From contig DOQG01000065.1 of assembly GCA_003512525.1 (NCBI GenBank), forward strand, positions 3,483 through 14,244: a stretch of 10,762 bases of DNA, given 5' to 3'. Made by a program: the position numbers and the translations under genes. Each line of letters opens with the position of its first letter. Position 1 is the first letter of the stretch. The notes under the pieces are model-generated. The model was not told the DNA's origin. It did no database searches and saw only the letters and a program-made list of their open reading frames with translations. Below, piece after piece: positions 1-6,772 of the stretch. This DNA is from Oscillospiraceae bacterium (lineage in GTDB: Bacteria > Bacillota > Clostridia > Oscillospirales > Ruminococcaceae).

Positions 1-110
1 TAAGACACACAAACGATTGCGTTTAAAAAGCCGTTATAAGCGGGACGCTCCGCTCTGTTCGACCCAGGGGGCTGTACAGATATCTCAGGATAGTGCGTTT
101 TCTGGAAGTT

Positions 111-213
111 TCGGTGATAATTCAGTTGCACTGATACACTCACGAAATTATTAACATCTTATCGGCACGGAAATTGTTTTCAGCGGTGTTGGCTGTATGT
201 TTCATAATACTGC
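111..213 (-). repeat. Dispersed intergenic repeat, copy A
   Basis: Read on the minus strand, this copy carries GCTGAAAACA, then 20 bases, then TTAATAATTTCG, then 12 bases, then TGCAAC, with the same spacing as the copies at 10469-10540 and 10660-10762. By hand count the 60-base core matches copy B at 49 of 60 positions and copy C at 46 of 60, without gaps. The match to copy C extends on both sides, from GCAGTAT to TCACCGA, over exactly 103 bases in each. It lies in opposite orientation to the other two copies. Differences fall at all three codon positions, so this is DNA- or RNA-level conservation, not a peptide. The family was not recognised. Confidence 0.8.
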
Positions 214-255
214 TTTATCGGAAATGTGCTGTAATGAGAATTATTGCCTATATAC

Positions 256-367
256 AAAAAAATGGGGGGGTGTGACACAACCAGAAAAAGGAAAGGTGAG
301 TCAAAGCGCAAAGGATAGTGCGCTCGGCTCACTTTTCCTTTTTCGTACTGTGTCACAGCTCCATTTT
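256..367 (-). terminator. Long foldback hairpin behind ZIP gene
   Basis: The arms 259-310 and 319-367 are near-complete reverse complements around an 8-base loop (311-318). Paired blocks include AAAATGG with CCATTTT, TGTGACACA (271-279) with TGTGTCACA (349-357), a 16-bp block with one G-U pair centred on AAAAAGGAAA, and AGCGCA (305-310) with TGCGCT (319-324). It begins one base after the ZIP stop codon. In that gene's direction it ends in a C-run, then A and seven T (256-262), so it can act as an intrinsic terminator. At about 110 bases it is several times longer than the other terminators here. It could instead be a foldback or MITE-like insertion that supplies the terminator; no target-site duplication is evident. 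Confidence 0.75.
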
Positions 368-368
368 C

Positions 369-1151
369 TCACCCCAACGTACAGTCAAGCACCATCATAA
401 CAACAAACCCTGCCGCCGCACCTATCGTTCCTATGTTGCTATGCTCTCCGCCCTGTGCCTCGGGTATAAGCTCTTCTATCACAACATACATCATAGCACC
501 CGCCGCAAACGACAGCATATACGGCAAAAGCGGAGCAATGAAAGAAGCAAGCAGTATCATTGCTACCGCACCTATCGGCTCGACAACGCCCGACAGTACC
601 CCCATCGCGAATGCCCTGCCCTTTTTCATACCCTCACCTTTAAGCGGCATGGATATTACAGCACCTTCGGGAAAATTCTGAATAGCTATACCGAGTACCA
701 GCGCAAAAGTGCTCGCCACCGTCATGGTTTCGCCTGCCGCTCCCGCACACGCTGCTCCGACAGCCATACCCTCAGGGACATTGTGAATAGTGACCGCAAG
801 CAGCAGCATTGTCGTTTTTGAAAGCTTCGTTCGCACGCCCTCAGGCTTATCGCTGTCAAGGTGCAGATGCGGCACAAGACTGTCTATCCCCAGCAGGAAA
901 AGTATTCCGACCGCAAAGCCGACCACAGCAGGTATCCAGTTTAAATTTCCGTATGTATCGACCGACAGCTCCATAGACGGTATCAGAAGCGACCACACAG
1001 AAGCCGCGACCATAACTCCCGACGCAAACCCGAGCAATAATTTTTCGGTTTTAGCGCTCACCTTATCACGCATAAAAAATACGGTCAGCGCGCCGAGTGT
1101 TGTCCCTGCAAGCGGTATCAGCAATATAATCAATATATCCGTATATCTCAT
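369..1151 (-). CDS. ZIP-family metal transporter (GufA/ZupT type)
   Basis: A 260-residue integral membrane protein predicted to move divalent metal ions (zinc, possibly iron or manganese) across the cytoplasmic membrane. About eight hydrophobic segments are visible. Two signature helices carry the metal site: HNVPEGMAVG (His123, Asn124, Glu127) and QNFPEGAVIS (Gln158, Asn159, Glu162), with Glu191 in the following EPIGA helix. Their spacing matches the binuclear centre known from bacterial ZIP structures (H/N/E, Q/D/E, E), with Asn159 where an Asp is described there. A His-containing loop (PHLHLD, about residues 94-99) lies between helices 3 and 4, as is usual for the family. Length is normal. 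It stands alone, with its own promoter overlapping the terminator of the upstream protease gene. Family assignment is firm; the metal specificity is unknown. The start is discussed under the RBS entry. Confidence 0.92.
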   Translation of the reverse strand: MRYTDILIILLIPLAGTTLGALTVFFMRDKVSAKTEKLLLGFASGVMVAASVWSLLIPSMELSVDTYGNLNWIPAVVGFAVGILFLLGIDSLVPHLHLDSDKPEGVRTKLSKTTMLLLAVTIHNVPEGMAVGAACAGAAGETMTVASTFALVLGIAIQNFPEGAVISMPLKGEGMKKGRAFAMGVLSGVVEPIGAVAMILLASFIAPLLPYMLSFAAGAMMYVVIEELIPEAQGGEHSNIGTIGAAAGFVVMMVLDCTLG

Positions 1152-1159
1152 CTCCTTTT
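1152..1159 (-). promoter_or_regulatory. RBS abutting the ZIP start codon
   Basis: On the minus strand AAAAGGAG is followed directly by the ATG at 1149-1151, with no spacer instead of the usual 5-9 bases. The next usable in-frame start is a TTG at codon 7, which would be 18 bases away and would cut into the first helix. I keep the ATG. Either initiation is atypical, or a non-standard codon a little downstream (for example the ATA at codon 6) is used. Confidence 0.5.
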
Positions 1160-1184
1160 GAGTTAGCGTATGCTTACCGTTTAT

Positions 1185-1213
1185 ATTTTACCACAAGCAA
1201 AAGAAAAAGCCAA
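1185..1213 (-). promoter_or_regulatory. Putative sigma-A promoter of ZIP gene
   Basis: Minus strand: TTGGCT (1208-1213), a 17-base spacer, then TAAAAT (1185-1190), with about 30 bases from the -10 box to the ATG. The -35 box lies inside the 3' arm of the terminator that ends the upstream protease transcript. Confidence 0.5.
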
Positions 1214-1232
1214 GCGTTTAGCATGACTTTTT
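1199..1232 (-). terminator. Terminator of C1 protease gene
   Basis: Minus strand: arms 1221-1232 and 1204-1215 pair over 12 positions with one mismatch and one G-U pair around a 5-base loop. A T-rich tail interrupted by a single C follows. It lies 10 bases past the protease stop codon. Confidence 0.65.
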
Positions 1233-1241
1233 CAGAAATAT

Positions 1242-4200
1242 TTACTTTTTACGTCTTCCCGATATAATTACGCACGTCATCAAGGCAACTGCTATCACAG
1301 GAGTAACCGCCGTTGCAAACGGCATTTCGCCGCTCGTATCGGGATTTGCAGGCTTTGCAGGCTGTTCGGGCTTAGCAGGTTCTTCCGGCTTTGCAGGTTC
1401 TTCCGGCTTTGCAGGCTGTTCCGGCTTTGCAGGCTGTTCGGGCTTTGCAGGTTCTTCCGGCTTTGCAGGTTCTTCCGGCTTTGCAGGCTGTTCGGGCTTT
1501 GCAGGCTGTTCCGGCTCTACAGGCTGTTCGGGCTTAGCAGGTTCTTCCGGCTTTGCAGGATTTTCCGGCTTTGCAGGCTGTTCGGGCTTAGCAGGTTCTT
1601 CCGGCTTCTCCGGTTTATCCGGCTCTTCAGGCTTTTCGGAATCTTTTTTTACCGTCACAACAAATTCCGATATGTTGCTTACAAGCCTGCCGTTTTCACC
1701 TCTTGTAACGCTGACAGCAAAATCCACATCGCCTACCGCCGTATATCCCTCGGGGATCTCTGCTTTTGCGTCATATTTTCCGTAAGGCACATATTTACTG
1801 TACTCATAAACCTTATTGCCGTTTTCGTCAACAATTTTAACATTGACCGCAGGGAGCTTTTCAACAGGCACTACGATCTCACTGTCGGCAGGATGCCATT
1901 TGCCGTCTATATACAACAGCCTTGTGATATAATCTTTGCTGCTTCTTTGCTCATACTGATAATACCCGTATCCTTCAGGGCAATCAAGGTTGTCTATGTT
2001 GAATATTGTGCGATCGGCGTAACTTATCGTGTTCTCTTCTATCACCTCTTCGGTAAATGCATCACAGTAAATAACATGAGTTTTCTTGTCCGAATTATCA
2101 ACGGCAGGCTTTATGTTGAATGCCACAAAATCCTTTTGTGCGACATAAGCACCGTCTTTTTCGGTAACATTCACTGTTGCCTTGTTTTTTCCGACGAATA
2201 CATATCCGCAATTTCCAAGCTCCTTTTCGTCATATTCAATTACACTTTCACCGAGCGTGGTGAGATGCTTCTCATCAGTCAGAACAACAGTTCCGTTATA
2301 ATAAAAATATACCGGTATAATAACACCTTTTAATGTTTTTACCTTGATCGTTGCAACCTCAGAAGCAAATTCGTCATCGGTAGCTTTCTTTCTTACCTCT
2401 ATCGTATATTCCGCATCGCTTGCAAGCTCTGTGATATATTCGCTGTCACCTGTCCATGTATCCTGACCCTGTAAACGGAATTCATATATTCCGTCACTGT
2501 CAATACCGATATTATTGATTCCCGATTTTGTTTTAACGTTTTCGGGGGCGGCAGGTCTTTCGGGAACATCTATACAAAGTATGTCGCTTGCAAATCCGTT
2601 TATGTCCGCTATACGCTGAAGGTAAATATTCTTTCCGGGTGTAAGCGGTATTGTTTCCTCGTCCAATGCTACCGCGTCGCTCATATCGGGATCATATGAA
2701 CAAATATATTTATCGCTGAATGTGTAAAGCGTTTTCTCTTCATTGTAAACCAAAGCTTTTACATCGGGATTAATCGTGTATCTCTTAGGTGTTGTTTCAG
2801 TCGCAATAAGCTCATTGTCTTTGTTATAAACGCTTATTTTCTGCTCCGTAAAGTCCGATAAAGAGTCGCCGTTTGCAAGAATATTTCCGTCCTTGTCCTT
2901 TACTATATATCTGCTTTCGTCATACTTTATCGTTTCCTTGTCCGTATCATATCCGATATTCTGCTTTGAAACGTGTATTGTATATTCTGTTTTATCCTTG
3001 CCGTCAGCAGATGAAGTAATAACTATATCACGGCTTTCGCCTGCAGTCAGCTCTATTTCCTCCGACCATTCATCGGATGCGGCTGTTTTTCCGTCGATCA
3101 TAATAACGTCACTGCCTCTGGGGCGTATCGAAACGCCGCTCACAGCTGCAGGCAAGGTCACTTCGGTATCCTCTCCGAACATATCCGGTGTCACAAAGAG
3201 CTTCTTATCTCCGTATTTGACCGCATATTCCGTAAGCGCCGACTTTGCCTTTGTATATGTACGGCTGACGATATTGCCGCTTCTGCTGTCCGTCTTGCTC
3301 CATGCCGAAACAGTGCACTCCTTTTCAATAACGATCGGCTTTGTATAATGTATAGCCGCTCCGCCGTATATGCTGTACCATATCTCGTCCGCACCGCTCA
3401 GCTCAAGCTTGCTTCCAAGCGCAACAGGACCTTCGATTATCGAAAAACGCACATTTTCCGATGCGGTTTTGCTCTCCGGCAGAGGATTTGTAAACGCACT
3501 AAGACAAAAGCCGGTAGCGCATAATGTATATCCGTCGGTTACATAGGACAGCTCCGACACGTCATTCCAATCCTTGCCGTTTTCACTGTACATTGATACT
3601 CTCCCGTCATCGGAATACTCCGGCGAAGAATTGTAAAAGCCATTATAATATATCTCGACCGGCAACGGATATCCATATCGGGGATTTGTAAGCTTGACCA
3701 CCACGGAAAAATTCTCTCCGCTTGTCAGTGCGACCGCCTTGTCAAGCTCCACAGTATGATAACCGGGATATTTTTCCGTTCCCGCCTGACCGCTTAAAGC
3801 TATGCTGCCGCTTACGGGGTTTTCCTTGTCGGTATCGGTATAAACAGTTATCTCATACTGCGTATTTACATCAGTCGTATAGAACGAAACCGCTTCAAGC
3901 TGTTCATCTCCCTTTGCCGTGAATATATTCGACATATAGCCGTATTTCTTGGCATTTTCGTCTTTATAGAACGTATCCGCCGAAGCGTTCAGCGACCACA
4001 TCTTTCCGACACCGTAATAATTGCTGTAGTTGTCCTTGCTATCAACGATATATTTTGCCACCCAGCCTATAGTCGGGTCTTCATACGACAGCCAGAAATA
4101 TCCGTCATCTCCCCAGTTGGCACCCCAGCTGTTCTTTATAAGCCATGCGCCGTCTTTTTCAGGACGGGTGTCATCATTTGTGCCGAATTTTTCTCTTGAA

Positions 4201-5069
4201 AAATCATCATCCCATCCGACAACCGAAACCGCATGGTCGGCAACTTTATTCTCGTCATAACAAAAGGAAGTGTAATATTCATTGTTGTAGTAAGCATCAT
4301 CACTGCAATACGATATCGTCGATGCACCGTATTCGCTTACAAGCTCTTTTATGATTTTTTCGGAAATATCTTTTTCTAAAATATTATCGTACCCATCCGT
4401 AATATAGGTTTGTGCCGTCGCAAAGTACACATCTGTAAGATGAAAATCGCTTTCACCCGTCAGATGCTCATCGGTATCGTCCTCGTCATACGGCAATCTG
4501 TAGGAATAAACAGGACCGTTCCACTCCGCCAGCGTAGCCGTTGCAAGGCTGTCAAAACCACCCATATCATAGGGATTATCAAAATCCTCTTTGCTTCTTA
4601 CCCCGTTGAAGAATTCCCGCATATAATCGTTCTCATATGCGTTCCAGACAAGGTGTTTTTTTGAAAAAGAAATATCGGTAAACTGCGTTATAAGCTGTGA
4701 CTCTATTGAACCAAGCGATGCAAACCCCCAGCAGGTACCGTACGGCGACTGATTCTCAACCGGCGACACCCTGCCGTGATCCCTCAGGTCATACGATGAC
4801 GGGAATATTTCATCTGCCGTCCGCGTAAGCTGTGCGTAGCTTTCGCCGAGGTACGACACATCAAGCATAGACGGTGTATTCCCCGCTTTGTCGTCCTCGC
4901 CGGAATGCATATATCCGATATATTCCTCCGACACCGATGAAAGCATACCGTGACCGGCAGTTTCCGCAGGAGCCAGCTGTGCCGATGCTATCGTATTGAG
5001 CGGCACACTTCCTGCCACAAGCGTAACGGCTGTTATCGCCGCAATAATTCTTTTGAAAGGATTTTTCAT
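1242..5069 (-). CDS. Secreted, wall-anchored papain-like (C1) protease
   Basis: A 1275-residue multidomain surface cysteine protease. The N-terminus has a signal peptide (about 1-30, cleavage near ASA-QLA). The catalytic domain (about 90-345) shows Gln107 in ENQ, nucleophile Cys113 in GTCWGFA, His279 in DHAVSVVGW and Asn313 in KNSWGANWG, so it should be active. Residues about 350-525 resemble the lectin-like domain that often follows bacterial C1A domains. About 535-605 resemble a chitobiase C-terminal-type beta fold, and about 640-702 a cadherin-like beta sandwich. Further beta-rich modules run to about 1140. A Pro/Lys/Glu spacer (about 1145-1241) leads to NPDTSG (1242-1247), a hydrophobic stretch and the GRRKK tail, the layout of a sortase signal. 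The start is supported by AAGGGGG four to five bases upstream. It has its own promoter and terminator. The protease call is firm, the middle domains are tentative and the substrate is unknown. Confidence 0.93.
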   Translation of the reverse strand: MKNPFKRIIAAITAVTLVAGSVPLNTIASAQLAPAETAGHGMLSSVSEEYIGYMHSGEDDKAGNTPSMLDVSYLGESYAQLTRTADEIFPSSYDLRDHGRVSPVENQSPYGTCWGFASLGSIESQLITQFTDISFSKKHLVWNAYENDYMREFFNGVRSKEDFDNPYDMGGFDSLATATLAEWNGPVYSYRLPYDEDDTDEHLTGESDFHLTDVYFATAQTYITDGYDNILEKDISEKIIKELVSEYGASTISYCSDDAYYNNEYYTSFCYDENKVADHAVSVVGWDDDFSREKFGTNDDTRPEKDGAWLIKNSWGANWGDDGYFWLSYEDPTIGWVAKYIVDSKDNYSNYYGVGKMWSLNASADTFYKDENAKKYGYMSNIFTAKGDEQLEAVSFYTTDVNTQYEITVYTDTDKENPVSGSIALSGQAGTEKYPGYHTVELDKAVALTSGENFSVVVKLTNPRYGYPLPVEIYYNGFYNSSPEYSDDGRVSMYSENGKDWNDVSELSYVTDGYTLCATGFCLSAFTNPLPESKTASENVRFSIIEGPVALGSKLELSGADEIWYSIYGGAAIHYTKPIVIEKECTVSAWSKTDSRSGNIVSRTYTKAKSALTEYAVKYGDKKLFVTPDMFGEDTEVTLPAAVSGVSIRPRGSDVIMIDGKTAASDEWSEEIELTAGESRDIVITSSADGKDKTEYTIHVSKQNIGYDTDKETIKYDESRYIVKDKDGNILANGDSLSDFTEQKISVYNKDNELIATETTPKRYTINPDVKALVYNEEKTLYTFSDKYICSYDPDMSDAVALDEETIPLTPGKNIYLQRIADINGFASDILCIDVPERPAAPENVKTKSGINNIGIDSDGIYEFRLQGQDTWTGDSEYITELASDAEYTIEVRKKATDDEFASEVATIKVKTLKGVIIPVYFYYNGTVVLTDEKHLTTLGESVIEYDEKELGNCGYVFVGKNKATVNVTEKDGAYVAQKDFVAFNIKPAVDNSDKKTHVIYCDAFTEEVIEENTISYADRTIFNIDNLDCPEGYGYYQYEQRSSKDYITRLLYIDGKWHPADSEIVVPVEKLPAVNVKIVDENGNKVYEYSKYVPYGKYDAKAEIPEGYTAVGDVDFAVSVTRGENGRLVSNISEFVVTVKKDSEKPEEPDKPEKPEEPAKPEQPAKPENPAKPEEPAKPEQPVEPEQPAKPEQPAKPEEPAKPEEPAKPEQPAKPEQPAKPEEPAKPEEPAKPEQPAKPANPDTSGEMPFATAVTPVIAVALMTCVIISGRRKK
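1347..1628 (-). repeat. In-frame 15-bp tandem repeats (PAKPE/PAKPQ spacer)
   Basis: A degenerate 15-bp unit repeats about 18 times and encodes five-residue blocks of the form (E/Q)PAKP within the protease spacer (about residues 1148-1241). Units alternate between Glu and Gln forms. Because 15 bp preserves the frame, slippage would change spacer length without breaking the gene. Such extended Pro-rich spacers typically span the peptidoglycan in wall-anchored proteins. Confidence 0.9.
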
Positions 5070-5114
5070 ATTTCCCCCTTATTTTCAATCAGATTACCAT
5101 TATGTAGCAATAAT

Positions 5115-5143
5115 ATTATACAATATTTTTCGGATATTTTCAA
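5115..5143 (-). promoter_or_regulatory. Sigma-A promoter of C1 protease gene
   Basis: Minus strand: TTGAAA (5138-5143), 17 bases, TATAAT (5115-5120), about 45 bases before the ATG. Both hexamers and the spacing are identical to those of the pduL promoter. Confidence 0.75.
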
Positions 5144-5152
5144 TATGTTTAC

Positions 5153-5186
5153 AAAAAAATCTCTGTGACCGAAAAGCCACAGAGAT
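5153..5186 (-). terminator. Terminator of pduL-type gene
   Basis: Minus strand: a perfect 9-bp stem, ATCTCTGTG (5178-5186) with CACAGAGAT (5159-5167), a 10-base loop and a run of seven T (5153-5159). It lies 33 bases past the stop codon. Confidence 0.9.
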
Positions 5187-5219
5187 CAATTTGTTCATAT
5201 TACAATTAACTAACGGGAT

Positions 5220-5798
5220 TTACTTGATAACCTCAACCATCATACCGGGAGCAGCCATAACAGCGTTTGACTCATCGGTATCAATATGCATAGCATCTGC
5301 GAAATTCTCGCTTACTCTGATAACAACGTCACCGAGTACAGCACTCCTGCCGTCCGAGTTCACCTTAACACTTACAACGTCCTTGTTCTTAACGCCCCAC
5401 TTTTCAGCGGTTTCGGGAACAAGGTGGATATGACGTTTAGCGACAATAACGCCCTCGCTGATCTCGATCTCGCCCTCAGGACCTGTGATCTTACAGCCGG
5501 GTGTGCCTGCGATATCGCCCGACTCTCTTACAAATATGGGACATCCGATAGAACGTGCGTCTGTAGCGGAAAGCTCAACCTGTGTAGCAGGACGTACAGG
5601 GCCTAATATAGATACATTGGCAAGCGATCTCTTCGGACCTGTTATAGTAACTCTTTCTTCGCAAGCGAACTGACCGGGCTGAGAAAGATCCTTCTTCTTT
5701 GTAAGCTCATGACCCTTACCGAACAATGCTTCGAGAGCCTCCTGTGTAACGTGGATATGACGTGCGGAGGTTTCCAGTAATACTTCCATTTTTTCCAT
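5220..5798 (-). CDS. pduL: Phosphate propanoyltransferase, PduL-type phosphotransacylase
   Basis: A 192-residue cytosolic enzyme predicted to interconvert acyl-CoA plus phosphate with acyl-phosphate plus CoA (propanoyl or acetyl). It is unrelated to the Pta family. Both PduL domain halves are present. Two zinc-site motifs are His14/His16 in ARHIHV and His123/His125 in KRHIHLV; Glu75 and His171 in MHIDTDESNA complete the set. Arg69 in GPVRPATQVE matches the catalytic Arg, and the Arg69-to-Glu75 spacing equals that of the characterised enzyme. There is no N-terminal encapsulation peptide and no microcompartment shell, acetate kinase or diol dehydratase gene nearby. A housekeeping acetate or propionate pathway role is therefore more likely. 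The start is set by AAGGA seven bases upstream of the first ATG; a second ATG at codon 4 is less well placed. It has its own promoter and terminator. Confidence 0.93.
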   Translation of the reverse strand: MEKMEVLLETSARHIHVTQEALEALFGKGHELTKKKDLSQPGQFACEERVTITGPKRSLANVSILGPVRPATQVELSATDARSIGCPIFVRESGDIAGTPGCKITGPEGEIEISEGVIVAKRHIHLVPETAEKWGVKNKDVVSVKVNSDGRSAVLGDVVIRVSENFADAMHIDTDESNAVMAAPGMMVEVIK

Positions 5799-5842
5799 AA
5801 TGTTATCCTTCTTTCATGCCAAAGGCAATTTTTACTGATAAC

Positions 5843-5871
5843 ATTATACACCAATGAAGTAAAAATTTCAA
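5843..5871 (-). promoter_or_regulatory. Sigma-A promoter of pduL-type gene
   Basis: Minus strand: TTGAAA (5866-5871), 17 bases, TATAAT (5843-5848), about 45 bases before the ATG. It lies just past the stop codon of the SpoIIM-like gene, with no terminator between, so read-through from that gene is also possible. Confidence 0.8.
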
Positions 5872-5876
5872 GGGGT

Positions 5877-6632
5877 TCATATAACGAATATCGGTCCGAG
5901 CAAAAAAGATATCCCCGCATCCGCTATACCAAGCAGAAAGCAACCTATACAGCACACCGCAAAACGTTCAATATATATCTTATAATAATGCGGAGCTGTT
6001 TCACGTCTGCCTCTTAATGTCGCCAATATGTTATTTGAACACGATAAAGAAAGCTGACACTGATAACAGCATACGAATGTTCCTATAAATGCGGACGGCA
6101 GGATAAACGCCGCAAAGGCGGGTATTCCGTTCGCACCGTATGTATCCAAAAGCGCTGAAAATGTCATTCCTATACCTATCCCCTTGAATGCCGGAACAAG
6201 CACGCCTACAGGCTGTCCGACAGCACACAGTCCGGATATAAACGGCACTATGCACCATATCAGCGCCGCGATAAATGAAGCTGCCGCGTTGCCGAAAAAT
6301 CCGCCGTGTATCCTCCCTGAAAGATAATTTTTCAGCATTTCGTCCGATATGACCACCGTCATATCACCGTAAAGCACAGCTCCGGCAACTACTCCCGCCA
6401 CTGCCGTTATAAACAATATCAGTCCCGCATACTGCCTGCTCTGTCTGTTTTTTATCACTATTTCCGATACCGTAATGCCGTCAGCTGTCAGTTGCTCATC
6501 TTTCCCCGCTCCGGGAATAACTATCCTCGGACCTTTTGACGGCTCGTCCGTTTTTTCATCGGCAACAGCGTCAGGCTCATATATCGCATTGCGTTCACTC
6601 AAAAACTCTTCTCTTGTCATCAGCTCGTTCAT
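5877..6632 (-). CDS. SpoIIM-like polytopic membrane protein
   Basis: A 251-residue membrane protein. A charged, probably cytosolic N-terminal region (about 1-65) is followed by five hydrophobic segments near 69-89, 113-134, 142-162, 168-189 and 224-247. Gly-rich loops, a CCYQCQ patch and an SNNI motif (about 199-202) are visible. Topology and the small-residue-rich helices resemble the SpoIIM/DUF95 family, whose B. subtilis member works with SpoIID and SpoIIP in peptidoglycan remodelling at engulfment. The N-terminal extension is longer than in classical SpoIIM. The gene lies next to an M23 peptidase gene on the same strand, but a terminator separates them. The start is supported by AAAGGA eight bases upstream. 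The assignment rests on overall layout, not a decisive motif; an unrelated membrane protein remains possible. Confidence 0.5.
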   Translation of the reverse strand: MNELMTREEFLSERNAIYEPDAVADEKTDEPSKGPRIVIPGAGKDEQLTADGITVSEIVIKNRQSRQYAGLILFITAVAGVVAGAVLYGDMTVVISDEMLKNYLSGRIHGGFFGNAAASFIAALIWCIVPFISGLCAVGQPVGVLVPAFKGIGIGMTFSALLDTYGANGIPAFAAFILPSAFIGTFVCCYQCQLSLSCSNNILATLRGRRETAPHYYKIYIERFAVCCIGCFLLGIADAGISFLLGPIFVI

Positions 6633-6689
6633 ACTGCACGTCCTTTCCTTTCGGGTGTTCTACAGTAAATTTATGAAAGAAAGAAAGTG

Positions 6690-6718
6690 TTTATAACCAT
6701 ATTGCAATAAAAAAACAA
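6690..6718 (-). promoter_or_regulatory. Putative promoter of SpoIIM-like gene
   Basis: Minus strand: TTGTTT (6713-6718), 17 bases, TATAAA (6690-6695). The -35 box spans the junction of stem and T-run of the upstream M23 terminator, so the two elements share sequence. Confidence 0.45.
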
Positions 6719-6745
6719 CCGCCGTGCCCTCAGACACAGCGGTTG
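6709..6745 (-). terminator. Terminator of M23 peptidase gene
   Basis: Minus strand: an 11-bp stem (6735-6745 with 6716-6726, one G-U pair), an 8-base loop and seven T (6709-6715). It starts 27 bases past the stop codon. Confidence 0.9.
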
Positions 6746-6772
6746 CATTCATATCACCTATTCAATTGAAAA

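Larger units (their letters stand above)
1..368. other. Non-coding left end with repeat and foldback
   Basis: No convincing gene lies in this stretch. The short open frames starting near 197 and 318 have no domain logic, and one of them runs antisense into the ZIP transporter gene. The stretch holds a dispersed repeat copy (111-213) and a long foldback hairpin (259-367), both entered separately. I see nothing interpretable in 1-110. The 11-mer AGGATAGTGCG occurs twice, at 87-97 and inside the hairpin at 312-322, which is probably coincidence. Confidence 0.6.

Noticed and set aside
318..821. 167-codon plus-strand frame across the foldback and ZIP gene
   Set aside because: It lies antisense to a clear transporter gene, and its Arg/His/Tyr/Ser-rich translation is typical of a shadow frame.
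5137..5153. Possible WalR box (TGTAAA-N5-TGAAAA, minus strand) at the C1 protease promoter
   Set aside because: The second half-site has a mismatch, and the site overlaps both the -35 box and the T-run of the pduL terminator; AT-rich chance is likely.
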